Shown here in pieces: positions 10,654 through 19,305 of a DNA stretch of 64,000 nt. The stretch lies in the NCBI RefSeq assembly GCF_014257025.1, contig NZ_JACMSF010000005.1:124001-188000 (forward strand), given 5' to 3'. The translations under genes were made by a program, and so were the position numbers. Within the stretch, counting starts at the first letter, position 1. Every line of letters begins with the position of its first letter. The notes under the pieces were generated by a model, which saw only the letters and a list, made by a program, of their open reading frames with translations, was not told the DNA's origin and made no database searches. This DNA is from Streptomyces cupreus. GTDB taxonomy: Bacteria; Actinomycetota; Actinomycetes; Streptomycetales; Streptomycetaceae.

Positions 10654-10983
10654 TCAATTGTTCGAGGCGGTCTGACCGCCGCCGGTCGACGCCGACACCA
10701 GCCGGTGGCGCGCCCGCCCCATGAGCTCCTCGCGCTCGTCCTCGGTCAAGCCGCCCCAGACGCCGTACGGTTCGCGCACCGCCAGCGCGTGCGCCGCGCA
10801 CTGTGCGCGGACAGGGCACCTCATGCAGACCTCTTTGGCCGAGTTCTCACGAGCGCTCCGAGCCGCACCGCGCTCGCCCTCCGGATGGAAGAAGAGAGAG
10901 CTGTCGACCCCGCGGCAGGCAGCCAGGAGCTGCCAGTCCCACAGGTCCGCGTTCGGTCCGGGAAGGCGGGAGAAATCTGCCAT
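10654..10983 (-). CDS. whiD: WhiB-family iron-sulfur protein, WhiD-like
   Basis: The 109-aa protein carries the four-cysteine [4Fe-4S] pattern C23-X29-C53-X2-C56-X5-C62 and the family turn GVWGG (74-78), followed by the basic C-terminal helix EDEREELMGRARHR that contacts sigma factor/DNA. Several WhiB paralogues exist in Streptomyces; adjacency to the bldM-like gene is the known whiD context and is my main reason for the symbol. WhiD is required for late sporulation-septum and spore maturation. AAGGGG precedes the ATG. The gene is divergent from bldM with a 381-bp intergenic region. Confidence 0.88.
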   Translation of the reverse strand: MADFSRLPGPNADLWDWQLLAACRGVDSSLFFHPEGERGAARSARENSAKEVCMRCPVRAQCAAHALAVREPYGVWGGLTEDEREELMGRARHRLVSASTGGGQTASNN

Positions 10984-11059
10984 TACGTGACCCCTTGTAG
11001 CCGTTCTGGGCGGATACGGTGTCCACGACCGTATAACTACGATCTAAGGAGATGAAAAT

Positions 11060-11188
11060 ATGACTCATTGCGAATCTAGCCTCAGACACCAGAAAAAGGG
11101 AAGAAAAAGGGCCGAATGGGGCATGGCTTGTGATGAAAGCTTGAGGGTCTGCCCTGCATGTCTGCACCGTGTCCGCCCCCTCACATAG
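11060..11188 (+). CDS. Possible 42-aa cysteine-containing peptide in the whiD-bldM intergenic region
   Basis: A small frame starts at ATG 11060, eight bases after a consensus AAGGAG (11046-11051), and stops at TAG 11186. The peptide MTHCESSLRHQKKGRKR... is basic with four cysteines, two in a CPAC pair. Against it being a gene, its third positions are only about half G/C, far below neighbouring genes, and the region is A/T-rich promoter DNA. It could be a leader peptide or chance. I see no family resemblance. Confidence 0.25.
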   Translation: MTHCESSLRHQKKGRKRAEWGMACDESLRVCPACLHRVRPLT

Positions 11189-11212
11189 AGTGCCGAAGAC
11201 AGCGCACGGCCC

Positions 11213-11240
11213 CGTAACTCTTTCGAGTGACCGTCGTTGA
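11213..11240 (+). promoter_or_regulatory. Sigma-BldN-type promoter of bldM
   Basis: CGTAAC (11213-11218), a 16-bp spacer, and CGTTGA (11235-11240) match exactly the established sigma-BldN consensus. The predicted leader to the bldM ATG is about 115-120 nt. Confidence 0.9.
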
Positions 11241-11364
11241 GAGTGCGGAGGCGGTTGAAAGAACAAGCGCTCGGGCAGGCGTCCGAGACGGTCGACCGCA
11301 CAGGTGACGATTCCGTACCAGCCTGGAGGCTCAAGGTGACGTGCATCAGCTGCGGAGGGCGGCC

Positions 11365-11976
11365 ATGACATCCGTCCTCGTCTGCGACGACTCCCCGCTT
11401 GCCCGAGAGGCGCTCCGCCGCGCGGTCGCGACCGTGCCCGGCGTCGAGCGTGTGACGACGGCGGCCAACGGCGAGGAAGTCCTCCGCCGCTGGGGCGCCG
11501 ACCGCTCGGACCTGATCCTGATGGACGTACGCATGCCCGGCCTGGGCGGCGTCGAGACCGTGCGTCGGCTGCTGTCCGCCGACCCCGGTGCGCGCATCAT
11601 CATGCTCACCGTCGCCGAGGACCTCGACGGCGTGGCCCTCGCGGTCGCCGCCGGCGCCCGGGGCTATCTGCACAAGGACGCCTCCCGCGCGGAGCTGCGC
11701 GCCACGGTGACGCAGGCGCTGGCCGACCCGACCTGGCGCCTGGCCCCCCGTCGGCTGCGCTCCGCCGAGATGGGCGCCGCGCCGACGCTCACCGCGCGCG
11801 AGATCCAGGTCCTGGAGGGCATGAGCCACGGCCGCTCCAACGCCGAGATCGGCCGCGAGCTGTTCCTCTCCGAGGACACCGTCAAGACGCACGCCCGGCG
11901 GCTGTTCAAGAAGCTCGGGGCCTCGGACCGGGCGCATGCGGTCGCGCTCGGGTTCCGGTGGGGCCTGGTCCGCTAG
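11365..11976 (+). CDS. bldM: Orphan response regulator BldM (LuxR-type HTH)
   Basis: The 203-aa protein starts at an ATG with GGAGGG five bases upstream; this length equals that known for BldM. The receiver domain (1-120) has the acidic pair in VLVCDDSP, phospho-acceptor-position Asp54 in LILMDVRMPG, the Thr in IIMLTVAED and the Lys in YLHKDAS. A LuxR-type HTH follows (LTAREIQVLEGMSHGRSNAEIGRELFLSEDTVKTHARRLFKKLG). BldM is known as an atypical regulator that does not need phosphorylation, acting as a homodimer in aerial development and as a heterodimer with WhiI. No kinase gene is adjacent, consistent with an orphan. A sigma-BldN promoter lies upstream. Confidence 0.95.
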   Translation: MTSVLVCDDSPLAREALRRAVATVPGVERVTTAANGEEVLRRWGADRSDLILMDVRMPGLGGVETVRRLLSADPGARIIMLTVAEDLDGVALAVAAGARGYLHKDASRAELRATVTQALADPTWRLAPRRLRSAEMGAAPTLTAREIQVLEGMSHGRSNAEIGRELFLSEDTVKTHARRLFKKLGASDRAHAVALGFRWGLVR

Positions 11977-12130
11977 GCCCTGTCGTTGGGAGCAGACGGC
12001 GGCAGTCGTCCAGCGAGGCAGTCCGCGTCCCTTTGGGGCGCGGGTGCTCGTTTCGCCGCGGATGCCGCATCCTTGAGATGTGGAGTCTCTCGGGGACAAG
12101 TCGGTCGAGCGGAAGGGGAGGGCGCAGGAG

Positions 12131-12808
12131 ATGAGTTCCGGCGCACCTGCTCATAACGCTTCGGTGCACAACATCGGACGCGGTGCCACGGACCGCGGCG
12201 CCACAAGGCACCATGGACCGATGCGCGACGACGAGGCGGCCACTGCCGCAGGGGCGATCGGTGCACTCGTCCATCGCGCCGTAGACGGGGACGAGCAGGC
12301 CACGCACGACCTGCTCGCCCATGTCCACCCCCTCGCGCTGCGCTACTGCCGCACCCGTCTGTCCCGGCTTCCGGGTGACGCCCGGCACTTCGTGGAGGAC
12401 CTCGCGCAGGAGGTCTGTGTCGCCGTCCTGCTCGCCCTGCCGCGCTACAAGGACACCGGCCGCCCCTTCGAGGCGTTCGTCTTCGCCATCGCTGCGCACA
12501 AGGTCGCCGACCTGCAGCGGGCGGCCATGCGTCACCCCGGCTCGACGGCGGTCCCCTCCGACGAGATGCCGGAACGCCCCGACGACTCCCTCGGCCCCGA
12601 GGAGCGCGCCCTGCTCAGCAGCGACGCCGAATGGGCCAAGAAACTCCTGGCCAACCTCCCTGAGAACCAGCGCGAGCTGTTGTTGCTGCGGATCGCGGTG
12701 GGGTTGACGGCGGAGGAGACGGGTCAGATGTTGGGAATGTCACCCGGAGCGGTGCGCGTTGCCCAGCACCGGGCGCTGAGCCGGCTGCGGGCGCTGGCCG
12801 AACAGTAG
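12131..12808 (+). CDS. shbA: ECF sigma factor, ShbA-like
   Basis: This is a 225-aa sigma-70 family protein with only sigma2 and sigma4 domains. Sigma2 spans about residues 50-120 ([15 protein letters not shown]... [44 protein letters not shown]). Sigma4 spans about 170-225 ([50 protein letters not shown]). Its position directly after bldM and before guaB is the place of shbA, the ECF factor reported to drive the principal sigma gene hrdB; that identity rests on context. I chose ATG 12131 because of AGGGGAGG upstream; ATG 12221 is an alternative. No anti-sigma gene is adjacent. Confidence 0.82.
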   Translation: MSSGAPAHNASVHNIGRGATDRGATRHHGPMRDDEAATAAGAIGALVHRAVDGDEQATHDLLAHVHPLALRYCRTRLSRLPGDARHFVEDLAQEVCVAVLLALPRYKDTGRPFEAFVFAIAAHKVADLQRAAMRHPGSTAVPSDEMPERPDDSLGPEERALLSSDAEWAKKLLANLPENQRELLLLRIAVGLTAEETGQMLGMSPGAVRVAQHRALSRLRALAEQ

Positions 12809-12908
12809 TCAGCCCTTTCTTGAACAGGCGTCGCCCCGATTCCGTACGAACATACGAAGCCCGAGGTCACCTGGGACCGTGGAATTTGCGCCCCGTGCTT
12901 CCCGTTAG

Positions 12909-14456
<1,548 letters not shown>

Positions 14457-14472
14457 TCACCGGTCCTTCGTC

Positions 14473-14504
14473 AGGGCGGCCCCGGCATGCTCCGGGGCCG
14501 CCCT
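14473..14504 (+). terminator. Terminator after guaB
   Basis: There is a 13-bp perfect stem built on GGGCGGCCCCGG / CCGGGGCCGCCC with a CATGCT loop, just after the guaB stop. It separates guaB from guaB3. Confidence 0.85.
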
Positions 14505-14563
14505 TGTCGTGCCCGTCGGCGATACTGGAAGACGCTGAAACGCATCAGGGAAAGGCCACAGAC

Positions 14564-15688
14564 GTGACTGAGATCGAGATCGGGCGCGGCAAGCGCGGCC
14601 GCCGGGCGTACGCCTTCGACGACATCGCCGTCGTCCCGAGCCGCCGTACGCGAGACCCGAAGGAGGTCTCGATCGCCTGGCAGATCGACGCCTACCGCTT
14701 CGAGCTGCCGTTCCTGGCCGCCCCCATGGACTCGGTGGTCTCGCCGGCGACCGCGATCCGCATCGGCGAGCTCGGCGGCCTCGGCGTGCTGAACCTCGAG
14801 GGCCTGTGGACGCGGTACGAGGACCCGCAGCCGCTCCTCGACGAGATCGCCGAGCTGCCCACGGAGGCCGCCACGCGCCGCCTCCAGGAGATCTACGCCG
14901 CCCCCATCAAGGAGGAGCTGATCGGCGCGCGCATCAAGGAGGTGCGCGACTCGGGCGTGGTCACGGCCGCCGCGCTCTCCCCGCAGCGCACGGCCCAGTT
15001 CTCCAAGGCGGTCGTCGACGCGGGGGTGGACATCTTCGTCATCCGCGGTACGACGGTCTCGGCGGAGCACGTCTCCGGTTCGCACGAGCCGCTGAACCTG
15101 AAGCAGTTCATCTACGAGCTCGACGTCCCGGTGATCGTCGGCGGCTGCGCCACGTACACCGCGGCCCTGCACCTGATGCGCACCGGCGCGGCGGGCGTCC
15201 TGGTCGGCTTCGGCGGCGGCGCGGCGCACACCACGCGCAATGTGCTGGGCATCCGGGTCCCGATGGCGACGGCGGTCGCGGACGTGGCGGCGGCCCGCCG
15301 TGACTACATGGACGAGTCCGGCGGCCGGTATGTGCACGTCATCGCGGACGGCGGTGTCGGCTGGTCCGGTGACCTCCCGAAGGCCATCGCCTGCGGCGCG
15401 GACGCCGTGATGATGGGCTCGCCGCTGGCCCGTGCGACCGACGCGCCGGGTCGCGGTCACCACTGGGGCATGGAGGCCGTCAACGAGGAGCTGCCGCGCG
15501 GCAAGAAGGTCGACCTCGGCACGGTCGGCACCATCGAGGAGGTCCTCACCGGGCCGTCGCACACTCCCGACGGCTCCATGAACTTCTTCGGCGCCCTGCG
15601 CCGCGCGATGTCCACGACCGGCTACAGCGAGCTGAAGGAGTTCCAGCGGGTCGAGGTCACGGTGGCTGACTCGCAGCATCAGCGGTAG
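14564..15688 (+). CDS. guaB3: GuaB3-family IMP dehydrogenase-related protein
   Basis: The 374-aa IMPDH/GMP-reductase-fold protein starts at GTG 14564 (first residues MTEIEIGRGKRGRRAYAFDDIAVVP). It lacks the two CBS domains of GuaB. The barrel motifs LAAPMDSVVSPATAI, GGLGVLNLEGLW and GGVGWSGDLPKAIACGADAVMMGSPLA are conserved. However, the stretch matching the catalytic-cysteine loop reads IRGTTVSAEHVSG, with Thr163/164 and no cysteine. This is the actinobacterial guaB3 pattern seen next to guaB. Its reaction is less certain than that of GuaB, so I keep the product name broad. It lies about 110 bp downstream of guaB, beyond a terminator. Confidence 0.88.
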   Translation: MTEIEIGRGKRGRRAYAFDDIAVVPSRRTRDPKEVSIAWQIDAYRFELPFLAAPMDSVVSPATAIRIGELGGLGVLNLEGLWTRYEDPQPLLDEIAELPTEAATRRLQEIYAAPIKEELIGARIKEVRDSGVVTAAALSPQRTAQFSKAVVDAGVDIFVIRGTTVSAEHVSGSHEPLNLKQFIYELDVPVIVGGCATYTAALHLMRTGAAGVLVGFGGGAAHTTRNVLGIRVPMATAVADVAAARRDYMDESGGRYVHVIADGGVGWSGDLPKAIACGADAVMMGSPLARATDAPGRGHHWGMEAVNEELPRGKKVDLGTVGTIEEVLTGPSHTPDGSMNFFGALRRAMSTTGYSELKEFQRVEVTVADSQHQR

Positions 15689-15844
15689 GTCTTACGGCGC
15701 CTGTGGGGTCGGTTGCCCGGTGGGGTGACCGGCCCCTTTTGCATGCGCTGGGATTTGGTTCCAGGCCTCGCTCCTCGGGGCCTGGCCCGATCTCCAACGG
15801 ACCGTCTACCAGGCCACTGGGCGGTGTCGTGGAAGGGGGCGCCC

Positions 15845-15940
15845 ATGGGACGTCACCGCAAGCCCACCCGCTGGGATCGGATCCGTCTGTGGATGGTGAA
15901 GTGCCAGAGGAGGTGGATCTTGCGGATTTATGGGCGATGA
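15845..15940 (+). CDS. Possible 31-aa strongly cationic peptide
   Basis: This small frame, MGRHRKPTRWDRIRLWMVK..., encodes many Arg/Lys and four Trp residues. An AAGGGGG sequence lies about six bases before the ATG, and a perfect 9-bp hairpin starts five bases after the stop. Third positions are mostly G/C but less so than in neighbouring genes. The composition resembles small membrane-active peptides, but I recognise no family and it may be a chance frame in the guaB3 3' region. Confidence 0.35.
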   Translation: MGRHRKPTRWDRIRLWMVKCQRRWILRIYGR

Positions 15941-15944
15941 GCGG

Positions 15945-15969
15945 CCACCCCTACAAAGCCTAGGGGTGG
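15945..15969 (+). terminator. Hairpin, probable terminator
   Basis: CCACCCCTA / TAGGGGTGG form a perfect 9-bp stem with a 7-nt loop. It could end the guaB3 transcript or that of the small peptide frame. There is no T run. Confidence 0.55.
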
Positions 15970-16032
15970 ACACTTCGTAAATCGCCTGGAGCCTGCCGCA
16001 GTGGCCGCTGCGGTGGGCTCCACCTGTGTCCA
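15967..16032 (-). terminator. Nested hairpin downstream of the nucleotide-sugar dehydrogenase homologue
   Basis: Three nested arms pair: TGGACAC/GTGTCCA (outer), TGGAGCC/GGCTCCA, and CCGCAG/CTGCGG (inner, loop TGGCCG). The element is 65 bp past the stop of the leftward gene, so it may be its terminator. The asymmetric 13-nt bulge makes a structured-RNA role possible. Confidence 0.4.
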
Positions 16033-16096
16033 AAGTACCGGCGCCGGGTGCCTCACGCCACCAGCCCAGAGGCTCAGTAACCCCGCGCGCCCCTCT

Positions 16097-17305
16097 TCAC
16101 AACCTGTGCGCCGCCCCCGTAGGCGTAGCCCCCCGCGTATCCAGCAGCAGCTGCGCCTTCACCGAGAGCCCCTGCAAGTCGTACGTCCGGTGCTGCTGGA
16201 GCAGGATCGTCAGGTCGGCGTCGGCCGCCGCCTCGTAGAGGGAGTCCGCTCGGGGGAGTGGGCGGTCCAGGACGGTCCACGACGGGAGGTGGGGGTCGTG
16301 GTAGCTGACGGAGGCGCCGAGGCTCATCAGGCGGACGGCGATCTCCTCGGCGGGGGTGGACTGCTGGTCGGCGAGGTCCGCTTTGTAGGTGACTCCGAGT
16401 AGCAGTACTCGCGCCCCCCGCGCCGACTTTCCGTGCTCGTTCAGGAGGGTCGCGGCGCGCTGGACGACGTAACGGGGCATCTGGTGGTTGACCTGCTGGG
16501 CGAGTTCGACCATGCGCAGGGTGCGGCCGGTGTGGCCGGTCAGGTCCTGGGGGACGGTGTGGCCGCCGACGCCGGGGCCGGGGCGGAAGGCCTGGAAGCC
16601 GAAGGGTTTGGTTTCCGCGCAGCGGATGACGTCCCAGAGGTCGACGCCCAAGTCGTGGCAGAGGACGGCCATTTCGTTGACGAGGGCGATGTTGACGTGG
16701 CGGAAGTTCGTCTCCAGGAGCTGCACCGTCTCCGCTTCTCGCGGGCCACGCGCGCGTACCACCTTGTCGGTGAGACGGGCGTAGAAGGCGGCGGCCGATT
16801 CCGTGCAGGCGGGGGTGAGACCGCCGATCACCTTCGGGGTGTTGGCGGGGGTGAAGTCGCGGTTGCCGGGGTCCACTCGGCTGGGGGAGTAGGCGAGGTG
16901 GAAGTCGCGGCCCGCGCGCAGGCCCGAGGCCCCTTCGAGGAGCGGGCGCAGGACGTCCTCGGTGGTGCCCGGGGGGACGGGGGACTCCAGGATCACCGTG
17001 GTGTGCGGTCGCATGTGCCCGGCCAGGGTGCGGGCGGCCGACTCCACCTGGCCGAGGTCGAGCCCGCCGTCCGCTCCGCGCGGGGTCGGCGCGCAGATGA
17101 CGGCGGTACGCACGCGGCCGAGTTCGGCCGGGCTGGTGGCGTGCCGGAAGCCAGCCGCGAGCATGCGGCGCAGTTCGGCGGGGCTGAGGGAGCCGCGTTC
17201 GGGACCGGTCCGGTAACCGAGCGTGGGGATGCCGGCGGCCGCGGCGGCCTGGGCCAGGGGCAGGCCGTACGGGCCGAGTCCGATGACGGCGAGATCTGCG
17301 GGCAT
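16097..17305 (-). CDS. UDP-glucose/GDP-mannose (WecC-like) dehydrogenase homologue lacking catalytic Cys and Lys
   Basis: The 402-aa protein has the three-part fold of NAD-dependent nucleotide-sugar dehydrogenases. The N-terminal NAD domain has VIGLGPYGLPLA and ESPVPPGTTE, the central helix has NFRHVNIALVNEMAVLCHDLGVD, and the C-terminal domain has LLLGVTYKADLADQQSTPAEEIAVRL. Two family catalytic positions are changed: the GGHCxPxD motif is GGHTVPQD, placing Thr250 where the nucleophilic cysteine sits, and the conserved Lys before the Asn-Arg helix is Gln195 (AETVQLLE). Two-step oxidation to a uronic acid therefore seems unlikely. It may have another redox or binding role. ATG 17305 was chosen; a TTG at 17326 is less likely. 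It is a monocistronic gene. Confidence 0.82.
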   Translation of the reverse strand: MPADLAVIGLGPYGLPLAQAAAAAGIPTLGYRTGPERGSLSPAELRRMLAAGFRHATSPAELGRVRTAVICAPTPRGADGGLDLGQVESAARTLAGHMRPHTTVILESPVPPGTTEDVLRPLLEGASGLRAGRDFHLAYSPSRVDPGNRDFTPANTPKVIGGLTPACTESAAAFYARLTDKVVRARGPREAETVQLLETNFRHVNIALVNEMAVLCHDLGVDLWDVIRCAETKPFGFQAFRPGPGVGGHTVPQDLTGHTGRTLRMVELAQQVNHQMPRYVVQRAATLLNEHGKSARGARVLLLGVTYKADLADQQSTPAEEIAVRLMSLGASVSYHDPHLPSWTVLDRPLPRADSLYEAAADADLTILLQQHRTYDLQGLSVKAQLLLDTRGATPTGAAHRL

Positions 17306-17355
17306 GGCGTGGGCCGTCCTTCCCAATAACCGAAGCGGGACAGGTGAGCAAGCCC

Positions 17356-17364
17356 TGTGGACAG
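17356..17364 (-). promoter_or_regulatory. DnaA-box-like 9-mer
   Basis: Read on the minus strand this is CTGTCCACA, one base from the Streptomyces DnaA box TTGTCCACA. A perfect box lies 110 bp away in the same intergenic region. Confidence 0.4.
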
Positions 17365-17473
17365 GATGGGCGAGCGCAATGTCAGACTAGGAGTAAATAT
17401 GACCGAAATACGGGATTGATCCACTGTGTGTTTCCGGCGGGCGGGCGACGGCTGCCGGACAGATCCGTGAAGG

Positions 17474-17482
17474 TTGTCCACA
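17474..17482 (+). promoter_or_regulatory. DnaA box, perfect match
   Basis: TTGTCCACA equals the preferred Streptomyces DnaA-binding 9-mer. It lies in the divergent intergenic region upstream of glpD. Only two boxes are seen, so this is not an origin; a regulatory or titration site is possible. Confidence 0.5.
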
Positions 17483-17598
17483 GGCTGGGGGCGACTGGTG
17501 GCTGAAGTCGGGCAACCCGGTCAGAATTTGGGCATGGGGGATACGACCGGGCTTCGCCCCACGGGTGCGGCCGGTGCTACCTACAGCGGGAGGCAGCG

Positions 17599-19305
17599 GT
17601 GAGGACAGCGACACTGGGGCCGGCGCAGCGCGCCGAGTCACTCGCATCAATGGCCGAGCACGAGCTGGACGTGCTGGTGGTGGGCGCCGGAGTCGTCGGC
17701 GCCGGCACCGCCCTCGACGCGGTGACCCGAGGCCTGTCCACCGGCCTGGTCGAGGCGCGTGACTGGGCGTCGGGCACGTCGAGCAGGTCCAGCAAGCTGA
17801 TCCACGGCGGCCTGCGCTATCTGGAGATGCTCGACTTCGCGCTGGTGAGGGAGGCGCTCAAGGAGCGCGGCCTGCTGCTGGACCGGCTCGCCCCGCACCT
17901 GGTCAAGCCGGTGCCGTTCCTGTACCCCCTTCAGCACCAGGGCTGGGAGCGGCTGTACGCCGGTTCCGGCGTCGCCCTCTACGACGCCATGTCGATGGCG
18001 CGCGGCCATGGCCGAGGCCTGCCCGTACACCGGCACCTGAGCCGCCGTCACGCCCTGCGGGTGGCGCCCGCCTTGAAGAAGGACGCGCTGGTCGGTGCGC
18101 TTCAGTACTACGACGCCCAGATGGACGACGCCCGGTTTGTCGCCACCCTCGTGCGCACCGCCGCCGCGTACGGCGCCAAGGTCGCCAATCGCGCGCGCGT
18201 GACCGGATTCCTGCGCGAGGGCGAGCGGGTGGTCGGCGCCCGGGTGCAGGACGTCGAAGCGGGCGGGGAGTACGAGGTTCGCGCCAAGCAGGTCGTCAAC
18301 GCCACCGGTGTGTGGACCGACGACACCCAGGCCATGGTGGGGGAGCGGGGGCAGTTCCATGTCCGCGCCTCCAAGGGCATCCACCTGGTCGTACCCAAGG
18401 ACCGCATCCACTCCATGACGGGGCTGATCCTCCGCACCGAGAAGTCCGTCCTGTTCGTCATCCCCTGGGGTCGGCACTGGATCATCGGCACCACGGACAC
18501 CGACTGGGACCTCGACAAGGCGCACCCGGCCGCCTCCAGCGCGGACATCGACTACCTCCTGGAGCATGTGAACTCCGTCCTCGCGGTGCCGCTCACCCGG
18601 GACGACGTCCAGGGCGTGTACGCGGGCCTCAGGCCGCTGCTGGCCGGAGAGTCCGACGCCACCAGCAAGCTGTCGCGCGAGCACACCGTGGCCCATCCGG
18701 TGCCGGGGCTCGTGGTCGTGGCGGGCGGCAAGTACACGACGTACCGGGTGATGGCCAAGGACGCGGTGGACGAGGCGGTGCACGGGCTCGACATGCGGGT
18801 CGCCGAGTGTGTCACCGAGGACATCCCGCTGCTGGGCGCGGAAGGGTACCGGGCGCTGTGGAACGCGCGGGCGCGCATCGCCGCCCGGACGGGGCTTCAT
18901 GTGGTGCGTGTGGAGCACCTGTTGAACCGGTACGGAGCGCTGGCGGAGGAGGTGCTCGACCTCGTCACCGCGGACCCCTCGCTGGGCGAGCCGCTGAAGG
19001 CGGCCGACGACTATCTGCGTGCCGAGGTGGTGTACGCCGCCTCGCACGAGGGCGCGCGGCACCTGGACGACGTGCTGACCCGGCGTACCCGCATCTCCAT
19101 CGAGACCTTCGACCGCGGCACCCTCAGCGCCCGGGAGGCGGCCGAGCTGATGGCGCCGGTCCTCGGCTGGGACAAAGACCACATCGAGCGCGAGATCCAG
19201 CACTACGAGAAGCGGGTGGAGGCGGAGCGGGAGTCCCAGCGGCAGCCGGACGATCTGACGGCGGACGCGGCGCGGTTGGGAGCGCCGGACATCGTGCCGC
19301 TGTGA
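17599..19305 (+). CDS. glpD: Aerobic FAD-dependent glycerol-3-phosphate dehydrogenase
   Basis: The enzyme oxidises sn-glycerol-3-phosphate to dihydroxyacetone phosphate, passing electrons to the quinone pool at the membrane. The 568-aa protein has the FAD dinucleotide motif VLVVGAGVVGAGTALDAVTRGL (about 27-48), SGTSSRSSKLIHGGLRYLE, FVIPWGRHWIIGTTDTDWD, YAGLRPLLAG and VVAGGKYTTYRVMAKDAVD. The C-terminal cap domain has LLNRYGALAEEVLDL and RAEVVYAASHEGARHLDDVLTRRTRI. All typical GlpD segments are present. It starts at GTG after GGGAGG. Its 3' end overlaps the convergent beta-lactamase-like gene by 103 bp. No glycerol kinase or transporter is adjacent. Confidence 0.95.
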   Translation: MRTATLGPAQRAESLASMAEHELDVLVVGAGVVGAGTALDAVTRGLSTGLVEARDWASGTSSRSSKLIHGGLRYLEMLDFALVREALKERGLLLDRLAPHLVKPVPFLYPLQHQGWERLYAGSGVALYDAMSMARGHGRGLPVHRHLSRRHALRVAPALKKDALVGALQYYDAQMDDARFVATLVRTAAAYGAKVANRARVTGFLREGERVVGARVQDVEAGGEYEVRAKQVVNATGVWTDDTQAMVGERGQFHVRASKGIHLVVPKDRIHSMTGLILRTEKSVLFVIPWGRHWIIGTTDTDWDLDKAHPAASSADIDYLLEHVNSVLAVPLTRDDVQGVYAGLRPLLAGESDATSKLSREHTVAHPVPGLVVVAGGKYTTYRVMAKDAVDEAVHGLDMRVAECVTEDIPLLGAEGYRALWNARARIAARTGLHVVRVEHLLNRYGALAEEVLDLVTADPSLGEPLKAADDYLRAEVVYAASHEGARHLDDVLTRRTRISIETFDRGTLSAREAAELMAPVLGWDKDHIEREIQHYEKRVEAERESQRQPDDLTADAARLGAPDIVPL

